Source: Arcobacter nitrofigilis DSM 7299 | GTDB taxonomy: Bacteria; Campylobacterota; Campylobacteria; Campylobacterales; Arcobacteraceae | Reading direction: 5' to 3' | Assembly: GCF_000092245.1 (NCBI RefSeq) | Contig: NC_014166.1 | Span: 2,294,001-2,358,000 of the forward strand | Length of the DNA stretch: 64,000 nucleotides | Shown here: positions 1 through 8,318 of the stretch, one piece after another | How positions within the stretch are numbered: position 1 is the stretch's first letter | Layout: each line of letters begins with the position of its first letter | Made by a program: the position numbers and the translations under genes | Notes under the pieces: model-generated | Seen by the model: only the letters and a program-made list of their open reading frames with translations | What the model was told of the DNA's origin: nothing | The model's database searches: none

Positions 1-60
1 TAGCAAAAACAACTTTAAAAAATCATACTCTAGACCCTAAAATAATTTAATTATAAAATT

Positions 61-675
61 ATGATTCTTGGTTTAGATTATATAATCTCATCAGCAATCA
101 TAATTGCTTTTATACTACCTTTTTATATCTATAGAAAAAAAATATTCAAAAAATATTATGTTAAAAATAATATTTCTTATTTTGTACATGAAGTTACTAT
201 TTATTTAAAAGACAAATACCCAAAAGTAAATTTTGATTTTTCAAGAATTAATTCAATAATTAGAACAAACTCTTATGATCAAGCAAGAATATTGATTTTA
301 GAAGAGATGACCAAACAATTTATAGAATTAGCATTTGAAAAAAGAACTCAAAAGAATATACCAAAAGAGCTATTATGGGCAAGTTATGAAAAAGAATCTA
401 TCCCAAAAAATAGTACACCAAATAACCTTTTAAGAAGAAAAAACTTTGTTATAAAAAGAGATAATTATAAATGTAATAGATGTGGTAAAAGTATTAAGAT
501 AGATACTTCAATGTTATTATTAATAAAAGATTTAGATCAAGGGGGAACCTATCATTTTGAAAACTTGAGTATTTTATGTAATGATTGTAATAAAATAATA
601 AACTCACAAGCCCCAGAAAAACTAATAAAAGATTTGAATATTTTTAATTCAATGATGAGAAGATATATAAAATAA
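61..675 (+). CDS. Membrane-anchored HNH-like zinc protein, probably degenerate
   Basis: A hydrophobic N-terminal segment (about residues 6-24) followed by basic residues suggests one membrane anchor with the rest in the cytoplasm. The C-terminal third resembles an HNH endonuclease fold. There are two CxxC pairs (Cys138/Cys141 and Cys173/Cys176) that would hold a structural zinc, and the HFENLSILC stretch before the second pair matches the Asn-containing part of HNH domains. The expected Asp-His or His-His before the Gly-Gly turn is replaced by Lys-Asp-Leu-Asp (about 156-159), so nuclease activity is doubtful. The middle (about 40-120) is unrecognised. It runs towards the AraC-type gene on the other strand with no gap. 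The HNH-like fold is fairly sure and the function unknown. Confidence 0.6.
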   Translation: MILGLDYIISSAIIIAFILPFYIYRKKIFKKYYVKNNISYFVHEVTIYLKDKYPKVNFDFSRINSIIRTNSYDQARILILEEMTKQFIELAFEKRTQKNIPKELLWASYEKESIPKNSTPNNLLRRKNFVIKRDNYKCNRCGKSIKIDTSMLLLIKDLDQGGTYHFENLSILCNDCNKIINSQAPEKLIKDLNIFNSMMRRYIK

Positions 676-1548
676 TCAATAATTTATAGATACATAAAAA
701 CTCAAATCAAACTCATTTTCTTCATTTAAAAAGTTATTCTTTCTATATATGACATATGAGGGTTTGGTTGTTGTTTCATACTCACTTTTAGGAAGCCATT
801 CATGATAAACCCAATGTATAAATTTAAGAATATCACCCCTTTTACCTACTAAATCAAATTTAGCATAAACTCCCTCTGATATTTTAAAATTTGGCAATCT
901 ATCACTTTTTATATTCTTATCATCTGTTACAATACAAGCAATATATTGACACTCATTTAAAGGTGTAATAGTTGGATTATCGTGGAATAGTGCTATTTGT
1001 TGATAATCTTTTATATCATTTGATAAAATCCAAGTTTGAAGCTTCTGCCAAGTCTCTTTTATATTTGCATTATAACCATTATTTCTAATATAAAAACTCT
1101 CAAAAAAAGGCATTTTTACGATAGTTGGTGTCATATCACTAAAATTTGCAGTAGACTCCATCGCCTTTTGAGATTGTTGTAAAATCTTATGTGAGTAATC
1201 TTTATACCCCGTACTTCTCCACTCTTTGGGAGTCATATCAAATCTCTCTTTAAAGCTTTTTATAAAAGATGATTGTGAAGAGTATCCACACTGGTTTGCG
1301 ATATTTGAAATAGTAGAATACTTATTTGTCAGGAGTAGATTTGAGGCTTTTTGAAGTCTTATTGACTTAATACTTTCATAAATGTTTTTCCCAAAAGCAT
1401 CTTTAAAGATTCTGTGCATATGAAACTTACTAACATTTAGATCAATACTTAACTCTTCTATATCAATATGTGTATCAATATGAGTATAAATATAATACAT
1501 AATATCGTTTGCTATTTTTGTTCTTTTTTGTAAGGTATCTTTTTTCAT
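676..1548 (-). CDS. AraC-family transcriptional regulator with GyrI-like effector domain
   Basis: The N-terminal 110 residues hold the two helix-turn-helix units of the AraC/XylS family, with the second-helix signature IANQCGYSSQSSFIKSFK and then MTPKEWR. The C-terminal part (about 130-290) looks like the GyrI/AraC effector-binding domain, with the typical endings of that fold (HWVYHEWLPKSEYE and a late YVIYRK strand). This order, DNA-binding domain first, is that of Rob/SoxS-like regulators that sense small hydrophobic or cationic ligands through the GyrI-like module. The upstream region holds two copies of AGCACAAAA, 22 bases apart, which could be its own operator. The target genes are not evident from the neighbours. 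Family assignment is firm; the ligand is unknown. Confidence 0.88.
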   Translation of the reverse strand: MKKDTLQKRTKIANDIMYYIYTHIDTHIDIEELSIDLNVSKFHMHRIFKDAFGKNIYESIKSIRLQKASNLLLTNKYSTISNIANQCGYSSQSSFIKSFKERFDMTPKEWRSTGYKDYSHKILQQSQKAMESTANFSDMTPTIVKMPFFESFYIRNNGYNANIKETWQKLQTWILSNDIKDYQQIALFHDNPTITPLNECQYIACIVTDDKNIKSDRLPNFKISEGVYAKFDLVGKRGDILKFIHWVYHEWLPKSEYETTTKPSYVIYRKNNFLNEENEFDLSFYVSINY

Positions 1549-1580
1549 AAAATATTATAGCACCTTTTAACTATAAAATT

Positions 1581-1611
1581 AGCACAAAATGATTATAAAT
1601 GAAGCACAAAA
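1581..1611. promoter_or_regulatory. Direct repeat AGCACAAAA x2, candidate AraC-type operator
   Basis: Two identical 9-base copies of AGCACAAAA lie at 1581-1589 and 1603-1611. Their starts are 22 bases apart, about two helical turns, in the gap between the divergent AraC-family gene and the next gene. AraC-family proteins commonly bind direct repeats with this spacing. That they bind here is inference. Confidence 0.35.
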
Positions 1612-1670
1612 AAAGAAGAAGTATTATATTTTTTTTCCTAAAATAGATGAATCTAAAAATTAGGGTGTTT

Positions 1671-2354
1671 ATGGATAAGAATAATCAGTTAAAATTAGTC
1701 TCAAAGTATTGTAACTCTTTTAATTTAAAAAAAATAAAAGTTGATACTTTATTATTGATAATTCATATGCTTTTAAGTGATTATGAAAAAATTGAAATAA
1801 AAGATAATGTTTTAAATAAAAATCTATTAATAGATGCCCAAGAGATTGATTTTATAAATAAAAGTGTTCATGATTTGAAAAACTATTTAGAATCAAATAT
1901 TGTCATAAGTGAGACTTTGCTTTATATATTTAGAAATAAAAGCCTATCACCTACATTTTTAAAGGTTTCAAAAAATCTTGAACCAATGCGAGTTTATTAT
2001 CAATATCTAACTTCAATATTCTCTAATAAAATAAAAAAAGGTTCTTTTTGGATACCAGAATTATTAGCTTTTTCTTTAATACATTATTTCAAAAAAGAGC
2101 ATGAAAAATCTTTTTTAAGCCATCCTTTAATACAAAATTTTCCAACTGAAAAGTTTTTAAATATTTATAATAAAAATAATATCAAAATAAAAAAACAACT
2201 CTCAGAAGAAGAACAAGTTAATTCGTGGAAAATTAAAACAAACTTAGATGAAATGTATGATTTATCTGAGTATATGATAGAAAAATACTTAGAATTTAAT
2301 TATAAAATAAATGATAAAAGAGTATCAAAAACAAGAATGAAAAAGAAAAAATAG
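1671..2354 (+). CDS. Hypothetical protein, charged, no recognised domain
   Basis: I do not recognise this protein of about 227 residues. It is predicted soluble, rich in Lys, Asn, Ile and Leu, apparently mostly helical, with no signal peptide or membrane segment and a very basic C-terminus ending in KTRMKKKK. I chose the ATG at 1671 because an AGGG sits at a good distance upstream. An in-frame ATG at 1647 would add eight residues but has no visible ribosome binding site. Two bases separate its stop from the end of the convergent secretin gene. The very Lys/Asn-rich composition is normal for this genome, so it gives no sign of transfer. Confidence 0.6.
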   Translation: MDKNNQLKLVSKYCNSFNLKKIKVDTLLLIIHMLLSDYEKIEIKDNVLNKNLLIDAQEIDFINKSVHDLKNYLESNIVISETLLYIFRNKSLSPTFLKVSKNLEPMRVYYQYLTSIFSNKIKKGSFWIPELLAFSLIHYFKKEHEKSFLSHPLIQNFPTEKFLNIYNKNNIKIKKQLSEEEQVNSWKIKTNLDEMYDLSEYMIEKYLEFNYKINDKRVSKTRMKKKK

Positions 2355-2356
2355 TA

Positions 2357-3763
2357 TTAGTTTTCTACATTAGTATAAATCTTTTCTAATGCATTTGAAG
2401 AAGAAATTTTCTCCAAACTCTTTTTTTCTGTTCTTTTCTCTTCAAGTTTTTTTATTAAACTATTTACATAAACATCTTCTAAACTTTGTAGATAATCAAC
2501 CTTGCTTTTTATAATACTTAGTGTTGAATCTTTAGGAACTATATAAGGTGTTATAATTACTACAAGATTCATTTTATCATTTATATATTTTTCGTTTTTA
2601 AAAAGAGTTCCTAATATTGGAATATCCTTTAAAACTGGAAGTCCAGATTCTGTTTGAAATTTTTTAGTTTTTATTAGTCCACCTATTATTACGCTTTCTG
2701 CATTATTTAATATAGCTGTTGTTATTACTTCTTTTTTTGACGTATCAAGATTTTCACTTGTAGTTGATTCTTTTACATCTTCGAGTACTGTATTGATTTG
2801 TAAAATGATTTTATTATCTGATATTCTAGGTTTTACTTTTAGTCTTAAACCTACTTCTTCTCTTTTAAATGACTCTGTTGTTCCAGAAGTATTTGTTGTC
2901 TGTCCTGTTTTGAAAGATTTTGTTTCACCTACATAAATAGAAGACTCTTTATTATTTATACATAAAATTGAGGGTTCAGATATTACATCTATAGCTTGAT
3001 TTTGTTTTAAAAAGTTTATTGTTGCACTTAAATTCAATCCCTTTGATAAAGAGTTAAGATCAAAACCAAAGGTAGAAAACTCACTAAAATTAATTGCAGT
3101 ATTGCTCAAACTATTAAATGAACTAGAAAAAGTACTTAAGTTTGTAGAGCTATATTTATTAAAACCATTTAAACCATATTCCAAACCAACTTCTTTTGTT
3201 TTAGTTTCACTAATTTCAACAATTTTTGCTTTTATATAAATCTGTGGATTTGAAATATCAATTTTATTGATAAATTTTTTTATAATCTCTGTATCACTTT
3301 TACTTCCTACTATGATAAGAGAATTTGTATCATTTTCTATAGTTATAAGGGGATTTGTATTTGATTTTTTGTTTGGATAAATTTTATCTAAAACTTTTAG
3401 TACATTCTGGGCTTCAAGATTTTGAATAGGCATTATTTCGATTATTTTTTCTTGTGAATTCAAAGGTGCATTTATATTTTCTATTTTGAAAATAGCTCCT
3501 TCATCTTTTAAAACATAACCCTTTTTCAATAAAGTAAATTTTAAAAGTTCTAAAAGCTTCTGCTTTTTTATTGATTTATTAGTTACAAAATCTACTTTCC
3601 CTTCTATTTTTCCTAGATAAAAAATATTTTTATCCAACTGTTTAGAAGTAATTTTTATAAACTCTTCGATATCTAAATCTTTGAAGTTTATATTTATATA
3701 CTCACTATTGTTTGCCTTTGCCCCTATTGTAAAAATTAATAAAATCAAAATTATAATCTTCAA
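2357..3763 (-). CDS. Secretin of the type II secretion / type IV pilus (GspD/PilQ/MshL) family
   Basis: Outer-membrane secretin that would form a multimeric gated channel. There is an N-terminal signal peptide (about residues 1-17). An STN/N0-like domain (about 20-85) starts with INFKDLDIEEFIKITSKQLD. An N1-like domain follows, with QNLEAQNVLKVLDKIYPN and LIIVGSKSD at about 115-160. The C-terminal secretin domain (about 170-410) contains the family signature around IIGGLIKTKK and the LPVLKDIPILGTLFK stretch. At 468 residues it is short for a GspD and closer to MshL-type or reduced secretins. No pseudopilin, ATPase or inner-membrane platform gene lies beside it, so it is an orphan here. Which machine it serves cannot be told. 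Confidence 0.85.
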   Translation of the reverse strand: MKIIILILLIFTIGAKANNSEYININFKDLDIEEFIKITSKQLDKNIFYLGKIEGKVDFVTNKSIKKQKLLELLKFTLLKKGYVLKDEGAIFKIENINAPLNSQEKIIEIMPIQNLEAQNVLKVLDKIYPNKKSNTNPLITIENDTNSLIIVGSKSDTEIIKKFINKIDISNPQIYIKAKIVEISETKTKEVGLEYGLNGFNKYSSTNLSTFSSSFNSLSNTAINFSEFSTFGFDLNSLSKGLNLSATINFLKQNQAIDVISEPSILCINNKESSIYVGETKSFKTGQTTNTSGTTESFKREEVGLRLKVKPRISDNKIILQINTVLEDVKESTTSENLDTSKKEVITTAILNNAESVIIGGLIKTKKFQTESGLPVLKDIPILGTLFKNEKYINDKMNLVVIITPYIVPKDSTLSIIKSKVDYLQSLEDVYVNSLIKKLEEKRTEKKSLEKISSSNALEKIYTNVEN

Positions 3764-3825
3764 ATTGTCACCTTTAATAATTATAAAGATTATTATATAT
3801 TAATTACTTAAAAATTATATTAAAG

Positions 3826-4407
3826 TTATAGTTTTATTTCTAATTTAGTATTTAGGGGTAAATCTTTTTCAAAGATTTCAAAATCTTCTTTTGTAGATTC
3901 AAGATATAATTTGATATTAATATCAAACTCTTTATTTAAAATATTTATATTTTGATTACTTATTAGATACTCTAACTTTGATAAATCAGTATATTCACAA
4001 GTTAGTTTTCTTTGTTCTAGTTTTTCATATGTTTGTAATTTTGAGATATTAATTACACTATTAACAGCATCACTATAAGCTCTTACTAATCCACCAGTTC
4101 CAAGTTTCACTCCACCAAAATATCTCACAACTATTACGAAGGTGTTTATCAGTTCATTTCCAGCCATTACATTTAAGCAAGGCTTTCCACTAGTACCTTT
4201 TGGTTCTCCATCATCACTACTATTTTCAATAATTTGGTCAAATTCGTTTAAATATCGGTATGCATAAACAAAGTGCCTAGCTTTTGGATGCTCTTCTTTT
4301 AATCTTTTCATTACTTCATTAAACTGCGAATAAGGAGCTAAAAAAGCATGAAACTTTGATTTTTTCTCTTCAAAAACTGAACTAAACTCTTTTTGAACAT
4401 ATTTCAA
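3826..4407 (-). CDS. YigZ/IMPACT-family protein
   Basis: The protein has the conserved UPF0029 N-terminal core of the YigZ/IMPACT family: KSKFHAFLAPYS near residue 15, ARHFVYAYR near 43, then SSDDGEPKGTSGKPCLNVM and VVRYFGGVKLGTGGLVRAY, which are almost invariant in the family. A smaller C-terminal alpha/beta domain follows. The 193-residue length is usual for the bacterial members. E. coli YigZ is a ribosome- or RNA-associated protein of poorly defined role; eukaryotic IMPACT affects Gcn2 signalling. It is divergent from tlyA with a 14-base gap, so the two promoters must overlap each other's coding sequence. Family assignment is certain; biochemical function is not. Confidence 0.92.
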   Translation of the reverse strand: MKYVQKEFSSVFEEKKSKFHAFLAPYSQFNEVMKRLKEEHPKARHFVYAYRYLNEFDQIIENSSDDGEPKGTSGKPCLNVMAGNELINTFVIVVRYFGGVKLGTGGLVRAYSDAVNSVINISKLQTYEKLEQRKLTCEYTDLSKLEYLISNQNINILNKEFDINIKLYLESTKEDFEIFEKDLPLNTKLEIKL

Positions 4408-4421
4408 CTATAATTCCACCC

Positions 4422-5144
4422 ATGAGATTAGATTTATTTTTAACAAAAGCTTTCGACATACAAAGTAGAAATAAGGCGCATGAACTTATAAAAGCAAATA
4501 AAATAAAAATAGATGGTGCCATTATAACAAAACCATCTTTTAATGTAGAAGAGACTCACAAAGTTGAAATACTAGAAGATACTTTTTATGTCTCAAGGGC
4601 TGCATATAAATTAAAATACTTCTTAGATGAAATTGATTTAGACCTAAATGATTTGACAGCTTTAGATATAGGCTCTAGCACCGGTGGCTTTACTCAAATA
4701 CTTCTTGAAAATGGTGTTAAAAGTGTAACTTGCGTTGATGTAGGTTCCAATCAACTCCATGAAAAAATAAAACATAATAAAAAAATAGAGTTTTATGAAA
4801 ACTGCGATATTAGAGATTTTAAAAGTGATAAAGCTTTTGATATCGTGACTTGCGATGTCTCTTTTATAAGTTTGCACAATATTATAGATGATATAAATAG
4901 ATTATCAACAAAAAATATAATAGTATTATTTAAACCCCAATTTGAAGTTGGCACAAATGTCAAAAGAGATAAAAAAGGTATGGTAAAAGATAAAGATGCC
5001 ATAGATCTTGCAAGAAGAAAATTTTTAGGAGTAACTGTTCTTTTAAATTGGAAACTAATAAAAAGCTCTAAAAGCAAACTAGAAGGAAAAGATGGCAATA
5101 TTGAAGAGCTATTTTACTTCAAAAAAATAGAGGTAGAGAAATGA
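4422..5144 (+). CDS. tlyA: TlyA-family rRNA 2'-O-methyltransferase
   Basis: TlyA methylates ribose 2'-hydroxyls of rRNA (C1920 in 23S, and C1409 in 16S for the longer forms) and so affects sensitivity to capreomycin. The N-terminal S4 RNA-binding domain (about residues 1-60) has the RLDLFLTKAF...SRNKAHELIKAN pattern. The FtsJ-like methyltransferase domain follows, with the SAM-binding LDIGSSTGGFTQILL motif near residue 80 and VTCDVSFISL near 145. The 240-residue length fits the family, which is common in Campylobacterota. The stop overlaps the start of ribF by four bases (ATGA), which indicates a shared transcript and translational coupling. Old annotations as a hemolysin describe a side effect. 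Confidence 0.93.
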   Translation: MRLDLFLTKAFDIQSRNKAHELIKANKIKIDGAIITKPSFNVEETHKVEILEDTFYVSRAAYKLKYFLDEIDLDLNDLTALDIGSSTGGFTQILLENGVKSVTCVDVGSNQLHEKIKHNKKIEFYENCDIRDFKSDKAFDIVTCDVSFISLHNIIDDINRLSTKNIIVLFKPQFEVGTNVKRDKKGMVKDKDAIDLARRKFLGVTVLLNWKLIKSSKSKLEGKDGNIEELFYFKKIEVEK

Positions 5145-5968
5145 ATAAAGATAAAAAGAATATAACATCTATTGCAATTGGAGGATTTGATGGGATGCAT
5201 ATAGCCCATCAATCTTTATTTAATAACTTAACTTCAAATGGTGCAATTATTGCTATTGAAACTGGTCATGCAAATATGACCCCAAAAGAACAAAGAGAAA
5301 AATGCACAACTTTCCCAATATTTTATTATGAATTAAATGATATAAAAAACTTAAGTGGTAAAGAGTTTATAAAACTATTAAAAAGTGAATTCCCAAAATT
5401 AAAAAAAATAGTTGTAGGTTTTGATTTTTGTTTTGGAAAAAATAGAGCTAACTCTACAGAAGAGCTAAAATCACTCTTTGATGGAGAAGTTGTTGTTGTA
5501 AATGAAATAAGTATAAATGATATTGCAATACACTCAAGAATAATCAGAGAATACATAAAAAACGGAGACTTTGAAACAGCAAATACCCTCCTTGGAAGAA
5601 AATATGAAATAAAAGGAACTCAAATAAAGGGTCAAGGCTTAGGAAAGTCAGATTTTGTTCCAACTATTAACCTAGATATAAAAGAGTATTTATTACCTAA
5701 TGAAGGAGTTTATATCACTAAAACAAAAGTTGATAATGTAAGCTATCCATCCATTTCATTTTTAGGTCACAGAGTCACTACTGATGGAAATTTTGCAGTT
5801 GAAACACATATTTTAAATAAAGATATTTCAGCACACAATAGTAATATATCAATTAAATTTTTCAAAAAATTAAGAGACAATCAAAAGTTTGATTCTTTTG
5901 AAAAACTAAAAGAACAAATAGTAAATGATATAAATGATTGTAAAATCTATTTTAATCTTAATTTATAA
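5141..5968 (+). CDS. ribF: Bifunctional riboflavin kinase / FAD synthetase
   Basis: RibF phosphorylates riboflavin to FMN and adenylates FMN to FAD. The N-terminal nucleotidyltransferase domain starts with AIGGFDGMHIAHQSL, a form of the GxFDGxHxGH motif. It continues with VVGFDFCFGKNRANSTEEL near residue 90 and SRIIREYIKNGDFETANTLLGR near 135. The C-terminal riboflavin-kinase domain begins near 165 with GQGLGKSDFVPTINL and ends with a KKLRDNQKFDSFEKLKEQI helix. Length (275) is slightly below the typical 300-310, as is usual in this group. It follows tlyA with a four-base overlap. The catalytic motifs all look present. Confidence 0.94.
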   Translation: MNKDKKNITSIAIGGFDGMHIAHQSLFNNLTSNGAIIAIETGHANMTPKEQREKCTTFPIFYYELNDIKNLSGKEFIKLLKSEFPKLKKIVVGFDFCFGKNRANSTEELKSLFDGEVVVVNEISINDIAIHSRIIREYIKNGDFETANTLLGRKYEIKGTQIKGQGLGKSDFVPTINLDIKEYLLPNEGVYITKTKVDNVSYPSISFLGHRVTTDGNFAVETHILNKDISAHNSNISIKFFKKLRDNQKFDSFEKLKEQIVNDINDCKIYFNLNL

Positions 5969-5990
5969 AATGATTATTAATAATCATTTT
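5967..5990. repeat. Perfect 24-base palindrome between ribF and cmoA
   Basis: The bases from the ribF stop codon onward form an exact palindrome with half-site AAAATGATTATT. As RNA it would fold into a 10-bp stem with a TTAA loop followed by TTTTG, so it could act as a weak terminator for tlyA-ribF. As DNA it resembles an operator just upstream of cmoA. The two readings cannot be separated by eye. Confidence 0.5.
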
Positions 5991-6004
5991 GATAGAATAT
6001 CTAC

Positions 6005-6715
6005 ATGATAGATAAAGTATTTAATAAATCAATTAAAAAACAATTTGAATTTGACGAAGAGGTTGCATCGGTCTTTGATGATATGCTTAATCGTTCGGTT
6101 CCATACTATAAAGAGATGCAAAGATTAACTATAAACTTTGCACTAAATTTTTTAGAAAAAGATTATAAAGTTTTTGATTTAGGTTGCTCAACTGCATCAA
6201 CACTAATAGAGCTTGGTAAGCATTGCAATAAAAAGTTAAATTTGATTGGTATTGATAATTCACAAGCCATGTTAAATAGAGCTTCAAACAAAGCTAAAGC
6301 TTTTGGTGTTGATATTGATTTTATTTGTGGTGATATTCATGATGTTGATTTATCAAATGCTAACTTAATTATATCTAACTACACACTTCAATTTATAAGA
6401 CCTTTACAAAGGGAAAAACTTATAAAAAAAATATACGACTCTTTGGAAAAAAAAGGGGTTTTTATTTTTAGTGAAAAAGTAATTTCATCAAATAATGTTT
6501 TAAATAAACAGTGTATTGATGAGTATTATGAATTTAAAAAAACACAAGGTTATTCAGAATTTGAGATTTCTCAAAAAAGAGAAGCTTTGGAAAATGTTTT
6601 GATACCATATACAGAAGATGAAAATAAAAAAATGATAAAAGATGCTGGGTTTACCCATTGTGAAACACTTTTCAAGTGGGTTAATTTTGCAACATTTATA
6701 GCAATAAAAGAATAA
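6005..6715 (+). CDS. cmoA: Carboxy-S-adenosyl-L-methionine synthase
   Basis: CmoA converts SAM and prephenate to carboxy-SAM, the donor CmoB uses to make the cmo5U wobble base in tRNA. The protein has the CmoA hallmarks: [20 protein letters not shown] near the N-terminus, the SAM-binding [15 protein letters not shown] (about residue 57), [13 protein letters not shown] (about 82) and ISNYTLQFI (about 120). It ends with the [13 protein letters not shown] terminus common in the family. Length 236 is near the E. coli enzyme (247). No cmoB is in the window. It follows the palindrome after ribF and lies 11 bases before bcp. Confidence 0.93.
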   Translation: MIDKVFNKSIKKQFEFDEEVASVFDDMLNRSVPYYKEMQRLTINFALNFLEKDYKVFDLGCSTASTLIELGKHCNKKLNLIGIDNSQAMLNRASNKAKAFGVDIDFICGDIHDVDLSNANLIISNYTLQFIRPLQREKLIKKIYDSLEKKGVFIFSEKVISSNNVLNKQCIDEYYEFKKTQGYSEFEISQKREALENVLIPYTEDENKKMIKDAGFTHCETLFKWVNFATFIAIKE

Positions 6716-6726
6716 GGAATTATAAA

Positions 6727-7233
6727 ATGTTAGAAGTAAATTCAATAGCACCAGATTTTTGTGCACCAAATCAAGATGATGTAGAAATTTGTTTAAGAGA
6801 CATAAAAGGGAGCTGGATAGTTTTATATTTTTATCCAAGAGACAATACGCCAGGTTGTACAACTGAAGCTTGTGACTTTACAGCTTCTATGCCAGAATTT
6901 GACAACTTAGATGCTACTATTTTAGGAGTAAGTCCAGATACTCCTGCAAAACATAGAAACTTTATAGAAAAACAAAATTTAAGCATAACACTACTTGCAG
7001 ATGTTGAGAAAAAAATGTGTGAAGATTATGGGGTATGGCAACTTAAAAAGTTCATGGGTAGAGAATCTATGGGAGTAGTTAGAACTACATTTATTATAAA
7101 CCCAAAAGGTGAAATTGCAGCAGTTTGGGAAAAAGTAAGTGTAAGAAAAAAGAAAAAAGTAAATGGGGAAACTATTGAGATTCTTCATGTAGATGAAGTA
7201 AAAGAAAAATTACAAGAGTTACAAACTAAATAA
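6727..7233 (+). CDS. bcp: Bcp/PrxQ-type thiol peroxidase
   Basis: An atypical two-cysteine peroxiredoxin that reduces hydrogen and alkyl peroxides using thioredoxin. The peroxidatic cysteine lies in YFYPRDNTPGCTTEACDF (Cys45), with the second cysteine five residues later (Cys50), the classic Bcp arrangement. LGVSPDTPAKHRNFIEKQNL and the MGVVRTTFIINPKG segment complete the fold. At 168 residues it is slightly longer than the usual 150-157. The gap after cmoA is 11 bases, and an eight-base gap leads into the next gene, suggesting one operon. Confidence 0.95.
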   Translation: MLEVNSIAPDFCAPNQDDVEICLRDIKGSWIVLYFYPRDNTPGCTTEACDFTASMPEFDNLDATILGVSPDTPAKHRNFIEKQNLSITLLADVEKKMCEDYGVWQLKKFMGRESMGVVRTTFIINPKGEIAAVWEKVSVRKKKKVNGETIEILHVDEVKEKLQELQTK

Positions 7234-7241
7234 GGAAAAAA

Positions 7242-8318
7242 ATGATAAATAATAAATTATTACTACTTGGAGCAACACTTTTAGTTGCAAATAGTTTAAA
7301 CGCAAAAACTACAATTTGTTATAAAAAATCTTGGGAAACTCCATCAACTATCGAAACTACTAAATTAGATGGTGGTGAATGTAAGGGTGAGAAGTCACTT
7401 AAAGAGATGAAAAGAGCTGGTTGGTACATAAAAGATATTGAAATCAAAAATGCAAAAAAAGGTTTAGACTATAATTATATTTTAAGTGATATAAATCCTG
7501 TAGTTATATCTAAAGAGTTAACTTCTAAAAATGATATAACAACTGCTTTAGATATGCAAACTCAAACAACTAAACTTTATGATGTAACAAGTGACCATGC
7601 AAAAATAAATATTGGGAACTTAAAAGTTGGACAAAGTGGTGTTATTCAACATACATATAAAGATGGTCATTCACTTATTATATCAAGTGCTTATGTTGAA
7701 AGTTCAAATTCAAACTATTCAACTGTAAAATTTATTCCATTTTTAGATTTAAAACAAAATGCAATCCCAACATCAAATAGAGTTGTCGCAAATAATGATA
7801 CATTTATCTTAAATTTTATGTATGATCAAAGTTTGTTAATCACGCCAAATATTGATGCTTTTAGAGCTACAAGAAAACAATTTACTGTAAATAACTTTGT
7901 ACACTCAGATATCTTTGGAGCATACTTAAAAAGTGAATATAGACCTCTTCCAACTCAAAAGATAATCCAAGAGTTTGCACTTTCTCAAAATATGGGAACA
8001 ATATTTATTGTTATAAAGTCAAATTTATATATCTTAGATAGTAGAACTTTTACACTTTTAAATAAACAAACTATTCCAAATATTTCAAGTAAAACACAAA
8101 TGCCATTTTATACAAGAATTGAAAAAATTGAATCAAATATTTTTACAAGTGATATTTGGAGTTGGTTAGATTTCTCTGCTATTACTAAGTTTTTAAATGA
8201 TGATAGAACAGAAGATGAAGTTTTATATGGTGATTTAGCAACTAAGAAAAGTAAAGACCAAATGGATTACAATTCTTATTATGCAAATGTCTTAGGACTA
8301 AATAATGATAAAAAATAA
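7242..8318 (+). CDS. Periplasmic protein with PgbA-N-like domain
   Basis: There is a signal peptide (about residues 1-21, ending LNAK), so the protein is exported. The central part, from about LSDINPVVIS near residue 80 through KVGQSGVI, KFIPFLDLKQNAIPTSNRVV and LNFMYDQSLLITPN near 205, resembles the N-terminal domain of the Helicobacter plasminogen-binding proteins PgbA/PgbB. That domain is widespread in Campylobacterota, including free-living species. The characterised Lys-rich plasminogen-binding C-terminus of PgbA is absent, so binding host plasminogen should not be assumed. The C-terminal part contains EFALSQNMGTIFIVIKSN and YILDSRTF. Its stop overlaps glcD by 14 bases. Confidence 0.6.
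   Translation: MINNKLLLLGATLLVANSLNAKTTICYKKSWETPSTIETTKLDGGECKGEKSLKEMKRAGWYIKDIEIKNAKKGLDYNYILSDINPVVISKELTSKNDITTALDMQTQTTKLYDVTSDHAKINIGNLKVGQSGVIQHTYKDGHSLIISSAYVESSNSNYSTVKFIPFLDLKQNAIPTSNRVVANNDTFILNFMYDQSLLITPNIDAFRATRKQFTVNNFVHSDIFGAYLKSEYRPLPTQKIIQEFALSQNMGTIFIVIKSNLYILDSRTFTLLNKQTIPNISSKTQMPFYTRIEKIESNIFTSDIWSWLDFSAITKFLNDDRTEDEVLYGDLATKKSKDQMDYNSYYANVLGLNNDKK

Noticed and set aside
5967-5990. Fur box between ribF and cmoA
   Set aside because: The palindrome has TGATTAT half-sites, not the TGATAAT of Fur boxes, and neither neighbour is an iron gene.
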